A program made the position numbers and the translations under genes. 11,482 nucleotides of DNA from an uncultured Slackia sp. (GTDB lineage: Bacteria; Actinomycetota; Coriobacteriia; Coriobacteriales; Eggerthellaceae): assembly GCA_900555495.1 (NCBI GenBank), contig USLD01000027.1:1-11482 (forward strand), written 5' to 3'. Shown here piece after piece: positions 1-7,129 of the stretch. The first letter of the stretch is position 1, and each line of letters begins with the position of its first letter. The notes under the pieces are model-generated. The model saw only the letters and a program-made list of their open reading frames with translations. It made no database searches and was not told where the DNA came from.

Positions 1-365
1 AACCTGTCGATCGCATTGCCCAGGCCGCCCGCGAAGACGAGCGCGAGCGCGCAGGTCTCGATCGCGGTGGCGGCATGGCCCGTCAGACGCCGATAGCACA
101 CGAACGCCGCGACGATCGCCGCGCATACGACGAGCGACATGACGCCGAGCGCGAACGTGGAATCGCCGAACATGCCCCAGGCCATGCCGGTGTTGTGCAC
201 CAAACGGAACCTGAACAGCCCGTAGGACGCCTCCGACGCCTGCCCGAGCGCATAGGCGCCTTCGAAATACGCCTTGGTCAGCTGGTCGATGACGAGCCAG
301 AGCACGGCGACGCCCGCGAAGACGCCGCCGCTTCTCGCCAACGAGTTCTTCCCGTTAAGCTCCAT
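1..365 (-). CDS. lspA: Lipoprotein signal peptidase II (partial, C-terminus off the left edge)
   Basis: Aspartic peptidase of the cytoplasmic membrane that removes the signal peptide from diacylated prolipoproteins. I translated the minus strand from an ATG at 365. The first 121 residues are present. They include a hydrophobic first segment (about 15-27) leading into DQLTK (27-31), the family motif NTGMAWGMF (58-66), a second membrane segment (about 70-90), and a third segment ending in GNAIDR (116-121), whose D120 is the first catalytic aspartate. The second catalytic aspartate and the last membrane helix would lie beyond position 1. The start sits 5 nt after the ileS stop, so co-transcription and translational coupling with ileS are likely. 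The ileS-lspA order is classical in many bacteria. No strong Shine-Dalgarno sequence precedes the ATG, which fits coupling. Identification is secure; only the end is missing. Confidence 0.93.
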   Translation of the reverse strand, partial: MELNGKNSLARSGGVFAGVAVLWLVIDQLTKAYFEGAYALGQASEASYGLFRFRLVHNTGMAWGMFGDSTFALGVMSLVVCAAIVAAFVCYRRLTGHAATAIETCALALVFAGGLGNAIDR

Positions 366-370
366 GGACG

Positions 371-3217
371 CTATTCGCCCATGCCCTGAAGGACCGCCGC
401 GCAGCGAGCGCACACCTCGGGATGGGAGGCGTCCGCGCCGAGCTCGCGGTAGTTCCAGCAGCGCGGGCACTTCTCGGCGGCGGTCTTGGCGACCGTCACT
501 TCGATTTCCTCGCCCTCGCCGCGCTCGACGGCCACCTCGGCCACGATGAAGAGCTCTTCGAGGTCTTCATCGGCGGATGCGGCCAGCGCCTCGTAGGCGC
601 GCTCGGGAGCGACGATGGTCAGCGCGGCCTCCTGGCTCTTGTTGACCGTCTTCGCGTTGCGCGCGTCCTCGAGCGCCTTGGTCACGGCGTCGCGCACCTC
701 GAGCAGCGCGTCGAAACGGGCCATGAAGGCCTCGGCCTGCTCGCCCTGCGGCAGCACCGGATAGAAGTCGTCGTCCGTCGGCCAGCCGGCGAGCTGGACG
801 TTCGGGACGCGGCCTTCGCGGTTGCGCTCGGCCTCGGGATAGTGCTCCCACACCTCGTCGCAGGTGAACGTGAGGATCGGGCTCATGATGCGCACCATCA
901 CCTCGAGGATGTTCATGAGCACGGTCTGGGCCGCGCGGCGCGACGGCGAATCGGAGGCCTCGGCATACAGGCGGTCCTTGATGACGTCCATGTACACGGC
1001 GGAAAGGTCCGTGATGACGTAATCGTAGAGCGTGCGGAACACCTGGTGGTAGCGGTACTCGTCATAGCCGCGCTCCACCTCGTGCAGCACCTCGCGCAGA
1101 CGCAGAAGCGCCCAGACGTCGATCGGCTTGAGCGCGTCGAACTCGACGCGGTCGCGCTGCCAGTCGAAGCCGTCCAGGTTGCCCAGCAGGAAGCGGAAGG
1201 TGTTGCGGAAACGGCGGTAGGCGTCGGAGGTGCGCTGCAGGATGGTGTCGCCGATGGACACGTCGACGGAGTAGTCGGTGGAGGCGACCCACAGGCGCAG
1301 CACGTCGGCGCCGTATTTGTCGGTCACTTCGCGCGGATCGATGCCGTTGCCCTTGGACTTCGACATCTTCTCGCCGTTCTCGTCGACCGTGAAGCCGCAG
1401 CACATGACGCTCTTATAGGGCGACTCGCCGAATGCGCCCACGCCGCACAGAAGCGAGCTCTGGAACCAGCCGCGATGCTGGTCGGAGCCTTCGAGGTACA
1501 TATCGGCGGGCCAACGCAGGCCGTCCTCTTCGGCGCGATGCTTCAGAACGCCGACGTGGGAAACGCCGGACTCCCACCACACGTCGAGGATGTCCTTCTC
1601 GGGAATGACGTCGGTGCAGCCGCACTTCGGGCAGCACGTTCCCTCGGGCAGGTATTCCTTGGGCTCCTTCGTGAACCATGCGTCGGCGCCTTCGGTGTTG
1701 AACAGGTCGATGACGGCGTCGAAGGTGCCCTCGTCAGCCACGGTCTCGCCGCAGGAAGCGCACTTGAACACGGGGATGGGAACGCCCCAGCTGCGCTGAC
1801 GGGAGATACACCAGTCGGGACGGTCCTCGACCATGGCGCCGATGCGGTTCTGGCCCCACTCGGGAACCCATTTCACATGGTTGCGGATCTGGTCGAGGGC
1901 GCGCTCGCGCAGGCCGGTCTTTTCCATGGAGACGAACCACTGGTCGGTCGCGCGGAAGATGACGGGCTGATGGCAGCGCCAGCAGTGCGGGTAGCTGTGG
2001 TTGATGTCGATATGGGACACGAGCGTGCCGCGCTCCTTGAGCCACTCGATGATCTTCGGGTTGGCTTCGTCGGTGTCGAGGCCCGCGAACTCCTTCACGT
2101 AGTCGGTGAAGCGGCCGTCGTCGTCGACGGGCATGATGGTCTCGATGCCGAACTCCTGGCCCACCAGGTAGTCATCGACGCCGTGGCCGGGAGCGGTATG
2201 GACCGCGCCGGTGCCGGCATCGAGCGTGACATGGTCGCCCCAGATGATGCGGCCCACGTTGCCCTCGATGATCGGGCAGGCGTAGGTGATGCCGTCGAAC
2301 CGGTTGCCCTTCATGAGGACGGGCTCGCCGTCGGATTCGACCACGCGGTAGTTCTCCCAGCCTGCGGCCTGGGCGACGGTCTCGACCATCTCGTGCGCGA
2401 ACAGCATGAACTTGCCGTCGGCCTCGACGAAGCAATAGTCGATTTCGGGGCCGAAGCACACGGCGGCGTTGGCGGGAAGGGTCCACGGCGTGGTGGTCCA
2501 GATCAGCACGTAGGCGTTCTCGAGCTCGACGCCGGCATCGGCGAAGACCGCAGGCACCTCGTTGAGCTTGAAGTTCACGTAGATGGAAGGCGACATCTCA
2601 TCGGCATATTCGATTTCGGCCTCGGCCAAAGCGGTGTGGCAGTGCTTGCACCAGTGGATCGGCTTGCGGCCGCGATAAACGGCGCCGTCCAGATACATCT
2701 GCTTGAACACCTCGACGTTTGCGGACTCGAAGTTGGGCTGGAAGGTCAGATACGGCCTATCCCAATCGGCGCCGACGCCCAGGCGCTTGAAACCGTCGCG
2801 CTGCACATCGACGAAGCGCTCGGCCCACTCGCGGCACAGCTCGCGCACCTTGGCCTGCGGCAGCTGCTTCATCTTCTCGGTGCCGAGCTTCTTCTCGACC
2901 TCGTGCTCGATCGGCTGGCCGTGGCAGTCCCAACCGGGGATGTAGGGCGTGTAGTAGCCGCGCTGAGCGTGCGACTTGACGACGAAGTCCTTCAAGATCT
3001 TGTTGAATGCATGGCCGATATGGATCGGGCCGTTCGCGTACGGGGGGCCGTCATGCAGAACGAACGGTTCGCCGTCCTTGTTCTTCTCCAAGACCCTGTG
3101 GTAGATGTCCTGCTCGGCCCACTTCTCCAAGCGCTTCGGCTCGTTCTCGGGCAGATTCGCACGCATTGCGAAATCCGTCTTGGGCAGGTTCATCGAATGC
3201 TTGTAATCGTTTCCCAT
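371..3217 (-). CDS. ileS: Isoleucyl-tRNA synthetase
   Basis: Class I aminoacyl-tRNA synthetase that charges tRNA-Ile with isoleucine in the cytoplasm and edits mischarged valine. The 948-residue length is normal for the bacterial type with a C-terminal zinc finger. Visible features are the HIGH signature (residues 66-69, within PPYANGPIHIGH), the editing-domain stretches TTTPWTLPAN (241-250) and GTGAVHTAPGHG (335-346), and the KMSKS loop (617-621). An internal Cys pair set (C486/C489 and about C529/C532) suggests a zinc-ribbon insertion. The C-terminal zinc finger has C917, C920, C936 and C939. The chosen ATG has a GGAG six bases upstream. The next Met (residue 9) has no such site. A -10 box and a leader hairpin lie upstream, and lspA follows 5 nt downstream. 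The gene contains no TTA, CTA or TCA codons, which leaves a roughly 3-kb open frame on the opposite strand. That frame is not a gene. Confidence 0.98.
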   Translation of the reverse strand: MGNDYKHSMNLPKTDFAMRANLPENEPKRLEKWAEQDIYHRVLEKNKDGEPFVLHDGPPYANGPIHIGHAFNKILKDFVVKSHAQRGYYTPYIPGWDCHGQPIEHEVEKKLGTEKMKQLPQAKVRELCREWAERFVDVQRDGFKRLGVGADWDRPYLTFQPNFESANVEVFKQMYLDGAVYRGRKPIHWCKHCHTALAEAEIEYADEMSPSIYVNFKLNEVPAVFADAGVELENAYVLIWTTTPWTLPANAAVCFGPEIDYCFVEADGKFMLFAHEMVETVAQAAGWENYRVVESDGEPVLMKGNRFDGITYACPIIEGNVGRIIWGDHVTLDAGTGAVHTAPGHGVDDYLVGQEFGIETIMPVDDDGRFTDYVKEFAGLDTDEANPKIIEWLKERGTLVSHIDINHSYPHCWRCHQPVIFRATDQWFVSMEKTGLRERALDQIRNHVKWVPEWGQNRIGAMVEDRPDWCISRQRSWGVPIPVFKCASCGETVADEGTFDAVIDLFNTEGADAWFTKEPKEYLPEGTCCPKCGCTDVIPEKDILDVWWESGVSHVGVLKHRAEEDGLRWPADMYLEGSDQHRGWFQSSLLCGVGAFGESPYKSVMCCGFTVDENGEKMSKSKGNGIDPREVTDKYGADVLRLWVASTDYSVDVSIGDTILQRTSDAYRRFRNTFRFLLGNLDGFDWQRDRVEFDALKPIDVWALLRLREVLHEVERGYDEYRYHQVFRTLYDYVITDLSAVYMDVIKDRLYAEASDSPSRRAAQTVLMNILEVMVRIMSPILTFTCDEVWEHYPEAERNREGRVPNVQLAGWPTDDDFYPVLPQGEQAEAFMARFDALLEVRDAVTKALEDARNAKTVNKSQEAALTIVAPERAYEALAASADEDLEELFIVAEVAVERGEGEEIEVTVAKTAAEKCPRCWNYRELGADASHPEVCARCAAVLQGMGE

Positions 3218-3248
3218 CGTGTACTCCGATCCTTTCGTTCGTCTTCCG

Positions 3249-3268
3249 CACCGCGCTCCAGCACGGTG
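3249..3268 (-). promoter_or_regulatory. Hairpin in the ileS 5' leader
   Basis: In the minus-strand transcript CACCGTGC pairs with GCGCGGTG (8 bp, one G-U) across a four-base loop TGGA. It begins about 12 nt after the predicted transcription start and ends about 20 nt before the ileS ribosome binding site. There is no oligo-T after it, so it is not an intrinsic terminator. The whole leader is only about 60 nt, too short for a classical T-box, and no T-box core sequence reads in this direction. It could stabilise the mRNA or be a protein-binding site. Confidence 0.4.
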
Positions 3269-3286
3269 TATTGCACAATTCTGCCT

Positions 3287-3292
3287 ATTATA
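3287..3292 (-). promoter_or_regulatory. Putative -10 box of the ileS-lspA promoter
   Basis: The minus strand reads a perfect TATAAT here, about 70 bases upstream of the ileS ATG, embedded in the near-palindrome CCTATAATAGG. No convincing -35 hexamer lies 16-18 bases upstream, so the promoter may depend on an activator or be weak. The predicted transcript starts near 3280. Confidence 0.5.
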
Positions 3293-3411
3293 GGTAACTT
3301 CTCGTCGTTATCGTCCTCATTTTCCACAAAGTCGGAACGCAGGGACGCGAAAGGTGCCCTTGCATGCGACTTCGTAACCTCGCCGCAACGCCCGAGAACA
3401 CGCGAAAGACC

Positions 3412-3417
3412 TATAAT
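3412..3417 (+). promoter_or_regulatory. Putative -10 box of the degV promoter
   Basis: A perfect TATAAT on the plus strand lies 37 bases before the degV ATG, followed by a good ribosome binding site (AAGGAG, about 7 bases before the ATG). The -35 region at the proper spacing is G/C-rich and does not resemble TTGACA. The divergent ileS -10 lies about 120 bp to the left, so the two promoters are separate. Confidence 0.5.
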
Positions 3418-3454
3418 CCCAGAAGGAATCTCGCCACGATCCAAGGAGTAACCC

Positions 3455-4324
3455 ATGGCATACCGTATCGTGACCGACTCCGCCAGCAATCTCAGCGAAG
3501 AGATGATTGACGAATTCGGTCTGGAAATCTTGCCCATGACGTTCATGGTGGACGGCGTCGAACGGCGCAGCTATCTCAAAGGAGAAAAAACCGACCTCAA
3601 GCAGTTCTACACCATGATGCGCGAAGGCAAGGTCATCACCACATCCCTTCCCAACCTGCAAGAAACCGAAGCAACGATGCGCGCGATCCTCGATGCGGGA
3701 GAAGACATCCTGTATCTGGGATTCTCGAGCGCGCTGTCGAGCGCATTCGGCTCGATCGAGCTGCTGATGCAACGCCTCGCCGGCGAATACCCCGAGCGCA
3801 AGCTGCGCGCCGTAGAGACCTTCGCGGCATCGGGCGGCCAAGGCATGCTCGTGTATTTGGCATGCAAGAAGGCCGCAGAAGGCGCATCGCTCGACGAAAC
3901 GGGCGACTTCGCCGTCGAAACCCGCGACCACCTGTGCCACTGGTTCACGGTCGATGACCTGATGTTCCTCTTCCGCGGCGGCCGCGTGAGCCGCACGAGC
4001 GCCTGGGCGGGAACGATGCTCAATATCAAACCCGTCCTGCACGTCGACGCCGAAGGCGCGCTCATCCCCATGGAAAAAGTCAGGGGCCGTAAAAAATCGA
4101 TCAAAGCCCTGGTCGATCATATGGAAAAGACCGCCATCGACCCTGCATCGCAGACCGTCTTCATCACGCACGGCGACTGCATAGAGGATGTCGAGGTGCT
4201 CAAGCGTGAAATCTCCGAACGCATGGGCGTTACCGATTTCGTGGTGAACTACATCGACCCTGTGGTCGGAGCCCATTCGGGACCGGGCACGCTGGCCTTG
4301 TTCTTCTTGGGAACCGAGAAATAA
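3455..4324 (+). CDS. DegV/FakB-family fatty-acid-binding protein
   Basis: Cytoplasmic lipid-binding protein of the DegV (EDD) fold. Characterised family members (FakB) hold a fatty acid while the kinase FakA phosphorylates it for phospholipid synthesis. The 289 residues match the usual length. Landmarks are the start MAYRIVTDSASNL, the ligand-pocket motif TSLPN (63-67, usually TSxPS/N), SSALSSAFGS (91-100), the FRGGRVSRTSA stretch (173-183), IKPVLHV (191-197) and the C-terminal GAHSGPGTLALFF (272-284). The ATG is preceded by AAGGAG. The gene stands alone between a divergent ileS and a convergent dut, and no fakA kinase gene is in the window, so its partner must be encoded elsewhere. The family is clear, but which fatty acid it binds cannot be read from the sequence. 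I leave the symbol blank because these genomes usually carry several paralogues. Confidence 0.93.
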   Translation: MAYRIVTDSASNLSEEMIDEFGLEILPMTFMVDGVERRSYLKGEKTDLKQFYTMMREGKVITTSLPNLQETEATMRAILDAGEDILYLGFSSALSSAFGSIELLMQRLAGEYPERKLRAVETFAASGGQGMLVYLACKKAAEGASLDETGDFAVETRDHLCHWFTVDDLMFLFRGGRVSRTSAWAGTMLNIKPVLHVDAEGALIPMEKVRGRKKSIKALVDHMEKTAIDPASQTVFITHGDCIEDVEVLKREISERMGVTDFVVNYIDPVVGAHSGPGTLALFFLGTEK

Positions 4325-4353
4325 CGGACGCCGCTGCGCAGCAGATGAACGCA

Positions 4354-4397
4354 AACGAAAAGAGGCCTCAGGCTCGAATGCCTGCGGCCTCTTCGTT
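4354..4397. terminator. Bidirectional terminator between degV and dut
   Basis: AAGAGGCC (4360-4367) pairs with GGCCTCTT (4386-4393). The stem extends outward through AACGAA/TTCGTT with one bulged base, and a small inner CAGG/CCTG stem is possible. On the minus strand the stem is followed by TTTTCGTTT, a good tail for terminating dut. On the plus strand the tail is weaker (TTCGTT). The two flanking genes converge, so a shared terminator is expected. Confidence 0.8.
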
Positions 4398-4436
4398 GGA
4401 CGGGACATGCCAGGTGCACAACGCGAAGGACGCTTG

Positions 4437-4883
4437 TTAGGCGACGCCGCTCGAACCGAAGCCGCCCTCGCCGCGCTCGGTCTCGTCGAGCGAATCGACG
4501 ACGGTCCAAGCGACGTTTTCGACTTTCTGGATGACGAGCTGCGCGATGCGGTCGCCCGGCTGAACCTCGAAGACGTTTTCGGGATCGAGATTGATGAGGG
4601 CCACCTTGAGCTCGCCGCGATAATGGCTGTCGATCAGCCCCGGGGTGTTGAGCACCGTGACGCCCTGCTTGATGGCGAGGCCGCTGCGCGGCTGCACGAA
4701 GCCCGCGTAGCCTTCGGGGATGGCGATCGCGAGACCCGTGGCGACGAGCGCGCGCTCGAACGGCTTGAGCACGACATGTTCGATGGCGCGCAGATCCATG
4801 CCCGCGTCGCCCGGATAGGCGTAGACGGGAATGGCCACGTCGTCGGCGAGCGTGGTAATGGGGATGGTAAGCGTATCGGCCAT
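4437..4883 (-). CDS. dut: dUTP diphosphatase (dUTPase)
   Basis: Homotrimeric cytoplasmic enzyme that splits dUTP to dUMP and pyrophosphate. This keeps uracil out of DNA and supplies dUMP for thymidylate synthesis. With the start at 4883 the protein has 148 residues, the normal size, and all five family motifs are intact: AGMDL (27-31), PRSGLA (65-70), LIDSHYRG (83-90, with catalytic D85), PGDRIAQL (109-116) and the glycine-rich RGEGGFGSSG tail (137-146). I chose the ATG at 4883 because GGAAGGAG lies 8 bases before it. A longer in-frame start at 4913 would add ten residues (beginning MFHDTEGE), has no such site, and would run through the ribosome binding site. nrdR lies upstream on the same strand, pairing two dNTP-related genes. 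A terminator-like hairpin between them suggests transcription is at least partly separate. Confidence 0.97.
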   Translation of the reverse strand: MADTLTIPITTLADDVAIPVYAYPGDAGMDLRAIEHVVLKPFERALVATGLAIAIPEGYAGFVQPRSGLAIKQGVTVLNTPGLIDSHYRGELKVALINLDPENVFEVQPGDRIAQLVIQKVENVAWTVVDSLDETERGEGGFGSSGVA

Positions 4884-4914
4884 GATGGCTTCTCCTTCCG
4901 TGTCGTGGAACATG

Positions 4915-4934
4915 GTCGCCGCCGAAGCGACGAC
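4915..4934 (-). promoter_or_regulatory. UUCG-capped hairpin in the dut leader
   Basis: In the minus-strand transcript GTCGTCGC pairs with GCGGCGAC (8 bp, one G-U) around a TTCG tetraloop, an especially stable RNA cap. It ends about 31 nt before the dut ATG and has no T-tail, so it is not a terminator itself. It is the third of three consecutive hairpins in the nrdR-dut gap and may protect the dut mRNA 5' end or take part in attenuation. Confidence 0.4.
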
Positions 4935-4940
4935 GAACAG

Positions 4941-4958
4941 CCCGCAATCGATTGCGGG
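4941..4958. repeat. 18-bp perfect palindrome between nrdR and dut
   Basis: CCCGCAATCGATTGCGGG reads the same on both strands. As RNA it would form a 7-bp stem with a TCGA loop, and as DNA it could be a dimeric-protein operator. Its arms share CCCGCA/TGCGGG with the terminator hairpin 13 bases to its right, so the two can exchange partners. No T-tract follows it on the minus strand. Confidence 0.45.
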
Positions 4959-4959
4959 C

Positions 4960-4991
4960 AGAACAAAAGAACCCGCATGAAGCCATGCGGG
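4960..4991 (-). terminator. Intrinsic terminator after nrdR
   Basis: In the minus-strand transcript CCCGCATG pairs with CATGCGGG (8 bp, loop GCTT), followed by the T-rich tail TTCTTTTGTTC. It lies about 18 bases after the nrdR stop. It should end most nrdR transcripts before dut, although read-through or attenuation is possible because the neighbouring palindrome can compete for the same arms. Confidence 0.7.
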
Positions 4992-5009
4992 CGATTTTCG
5001 AAAAACGCG

Positions 5010-5462
5010 CTAGTGCTCCAGGCCGCGCAGCGCCTCCTGGAATTCCTCGATCGTCTGGAAATCCTTGTACACGCTTGCGAACCTGATATAGGCGACGTCG
5101 TCGAGGCCCTTCAGATGGTCGAGGACGATATCGCCCAAATCCTTCGATTTGATTTCGCTACGACCGGAATTGCGCAGCTCCGCTTCGATCTGGTCGATGA
5201 TTTCGGACTTCTTATCGTTGGGGATATTGGGGCGTTTCGCACAGGCGATGCTGATGCCGCGATAAAGCTTCTCGCGATCGAACACCTGGCTGGTACCGTC
5301 GGATTTGATGACGATGATGGGGTTGTCCCCCAACCTTTCATACGTCGTGAAGCGATTGCCGCACTTCAGGCATTCGCGGCGGCGACGAATGGAATTGAAT
5401 TCATCGGAAGGCCGGGAATCAACGACCTTGGATTCGGGATGACCGCAAGACGGACAGCGCAT
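5010..5462 (-). CDS. nrdR: Transcriptional repressor NrdR
   Basis: DNA-binding repressor of ribonucleotide reductase genes that senses ATP/dATP and so couples dNTP synthesis to the nucleotide pool. The 150-residue protein shows the full architecture. An N-terminal zinc ribbon has C3, C6, C31 and C34 (MRCPSCGHPESKVVDSRP, then CLKCGNRFTTYER). An ATP-cone domain of about residues 47-137 includes VIKSDGTSQVFDREKL, and a typical VAYIRFASVYKDFQ lies near the end. The ATG is preceded by ACGGAGG, 5 bases away. A terminator hairpin follows the stop, then dut. The reductase genes it would control are not in the window. I found no convincing NrdR box upstream, so autoregulation is not supported here. 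Confidence 0.97.
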   Translation of the reverse strand: MRCPSCGHPESKVVDSRPSDEFNSIRRRRECLKCGNRFTTYERLGDNPIIVIKSDGTSQVFDREKLYRGISIACAKRPNIPNDKKSEIIDQIEAELRNSGRSEIKSKDLGDIVLDHLKGLDDVAYIRFASVYKDFQTIEEFQEALRGLEH

Positions 5463-5510
5463 CGGTTCCTCCGTTCGGCCCCATAAGGGGAATCTTTACA
5501 TATGGCGCAT

Positions 5511-5516
5511 ATAATA
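5511..5516 (-). promoter_or_regulatory. Possible -10 box for nrdR
   Basis: The minus strand reads TATTAT (5 of 6 to consensus) about 50 bases upstream of the nrdR ATG, in an A/T-rich patch that stands out from the surrounding sequence. No good -35 is seen at 16-18 bases, so this is tentative. Confidence 0.3.
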
Positions 5517-5640
5517 CACGCTCCGTTTCGCAATCACGCAGACGGCATAAAAAAGAGAATGCCATGCCCGAAACCACCACGACGCGCCCGGCAAGCTCCC
5601 TGTCGCAACGTGCGGTCCCTTGCGCTTCGAGCCTCCTCCT

Positions 5641-5678
5641 AACGTGAAAAGACCCGGAATGAATCTTCATTCCGGGTC
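5641..5678 (-). terminator. Intrinsic terminator after the dicarboxylate/amino-acid symporter
   Basis: A perfect 12-bp stem, GACCCGGAATGA with TCATTCCGGGTC, closes a 4-base loop. On the minus strand it is followed by TTTTCACGTT. It sits about 50 bases after the symporter stop and insulates nrdR from it. Confidence 0.85.
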
Positions 5679-5727
5679 TCATATCGAAGGTTCGGCTCGA
5701 TGCCGACCGCTTGCGACCGAGCCTTGA

Positions 5728-7011
5728 TTAGGCAGCGGCCTTTTCGGCCTTGCGCGCAGCGCGGCGCTTGTCCATGGAGTCCAGGCAGAGGCAGCACGCG
5801 GAGTCGCCCGTGATGTTAAGGGCGGTGCGCATCATGTCGAGGATGCGGTCGACGCCAGCGACCAGAGCGATGCCCTCGACCGGCAGACCCACCGAGGTCA
5901 GAACCATGGCGAGCATGATCATGCCGGATCCGGGAACGCCCGCAGTGCCGATGGAGGCAAGGACCGTGGTCATGACGATCATGAACTGCTGAGAAATAGT
6001 AAGGTCGATGCCGAATACCTGAGCGATGAAAATCGCGCAGACGCCCTGGTAAATCGCCGTGCCGTCCATGTTGATGGTGGCGCCGAGCGGCAGGACGAAG
6101 CTGGTCATCTCCTTGCGAGCACCCATCTTGGAGGTGCACTCCATGTTCATGGGGAGCGTGCCTACAGAGCTTGCCGAAGAGAATGCGAACAGGAATGCCG
6201 GGGCTATGCCGCGGAAGAACTTCACCGGGCTCATCTTCGCGATCAGCTTGACCATGCCGGAGTAAACCACCACGAGATGCGCGCCCATGGCAAGGTAGGC
6301 GACCACGATAAGCCACAACAGCGGCAGCAAGACATCGGGACCGTTCGATGCGACGACCGGAGCCATCAAGCCGAAAACGCCGAAGGGCGCAAAGCAGATG
6401 ATGCCGTGCATAACCTTGATGCAAACCTCGTTCATTCCCTCAATGAAATGAACTACGGGTTCCGATTTCTTGCCAGCCGCAATAACGCCGAAACCGAAAA
6501 TAAGCGCGATGACGATGATCTGGAGCATCGTGGCATCGGCCATGGGCTGGAAGAAATTGGCCGGGAAGATATTCACGATGGTATCGATGAACGAAGGCGC
6601 CTCTTTGGCTTCATACGACAGCTCGGACACGGGCATCGTGAAGCCGCCACCGACATTAAGGACGTTGGCGAACGCCAAGCCGATCACAACCGCAAAAGCG
6701 GTTGTGACCATGTAGAACAGAACGGTCTTGCCGCCGATAGCGCCGACCTTTCTCACATCCTGCAGCGAAATAACGCCTGTCATAATGGAGAAGACAACCA
6801 AAGGAACGACGATCATCTTGATCAGATTGAGGAAGATCGTGCCGATCGGCTTGATATAAGTGTTCGCGATTTCAGGATTGGACTGAAGCGCCAGGCCGCA
6901 CAGGACGCCGAGGACCAATGCGACGAGAATCCACGAAGTCAAGGACAACCGCTTATACCATGGCTTATGCTCAGCGGCGGACACCTGGGATTGCGTAGGC
7001 GTATCCGTCAT
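5728..7011 (-). CDS. Dicarboxylate/amino acid:cation symporter (DAACS, GltP/GltT-like)
   Basis: Trimeric inner-membrane elevator transporter that takes up glutamate/aspartate or C4-dicarboxylates with Na+ or H+. The 427 residues contain the expected eight helices plus hairpins. A first helix spans about 26-43, and LNLIKMIVVPLVVFSIMTG (61-79) follows. Hairpin 1 carries SSASSVGTLP (278-287). NMDGT (314-318) is the cation-site motif, and hairpin 2 has GTAGVPGSG (355-363). Helix 8 has D388, D392, R395, N399 and D403 at the spacing of the substrate and sodium ligands of archaeal GltPh. The arginine at 395 favours a substrate with an acidic side chain. The ATG is preceded by GGGGAG, 8 bases away, and a strong terminator follows. 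It is a single-gene unit. I saw no convincing promoter in the A/T-rich upstream patch. The exact substrate cannot be settled from sequence alone. Confidence 0.93.
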   Translation of the reverse strand: MTDTPTQSQVSAAEHKPWYKRLSLTSWILVALVLGVLCGLALQSNPEIANTYIKPIGTIFLNLIKMIVVPLVVFSIMTGVISLQDVRKVGAIGGKTVLFYMVTTAFAVVIGLAFANVLNVGGGFTMPVSELSYEAKEAPSFIDTIVNIFPANFFQPMADATMLQIIVIALIFGFGVIAAGKKSEPVVHFIEGMNEVCIKVMHGIICFAPFGVFGLMAPVVASNGPDVLLPLLWLIVVAYLAMGAHLVVVYSGMVKLIAKMSPVKFFRGIAPAFLFAFSSASSVGTLPMNMECTSKMGARKEMTSFVLPLGATINMDGTAIYQGVCAIFIAQVFGIDLTISQQFMIVMTTVLASIGTAGVPGSGMIMLAMVLTSVGLPVEGIALVAGVDRILDMMRTALNITGDSACCLCLDSMDKRRAARKAEKAAA

Positions 7012-7129
7012 GATTCATACTCCCCTCTTCTTATATTCAGGAGCAAGAAGCCCTTTCCGTATTGAACTGATAGATAGTACACGGAATTGGCGCACAAGCC
7101 CGCAGAAAACCGCACGAGGGGTAAATCGG

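Noticed and set aside
1590..1799. Small plus-strand frames inside ileS and other genes
   Set aside because: They lack ribosome binding sites and overlap well-conserved coding sequence on the other strand.
3218..3300. T-box riboswitch ahead of ileS
   Set aside because: The predicted leader is about 60 nt, and the T-box core TGGNACCGCG is not read in the direction of ileS.
422..3451. About 3-kb open frame on the plus strand opposite ileS
   Set aside because: It is the codon-register shadow of ileS, left open by the absence of TTA/CTA/TCA codons. Its translation is low-complexity and matches no family, while ileS is unmistakable.
3317..4408. Open frame on the minus strand opposite degV
   Set aside because: It is in codon register with degV and runs through the degV promoter and the terminator region, so it is a shadow frame.
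5463..5520. Possible NrdR box upstream of nrdR in the A/T-rich patch
   Set aside because: The sequence around ATATAATACAC does not fit the palindromic ACACWATATATWGTGT form. It looks like a -10 region instead.
5564..5647. Possible 27-codon leader peptide on the plus strand (MPETTTTRPASS...)
   Set aside because: It has only a weak purine stretch upstream, no downstream plus-strand gene to regulate, and no T-tail on that strand after the following hairpin.
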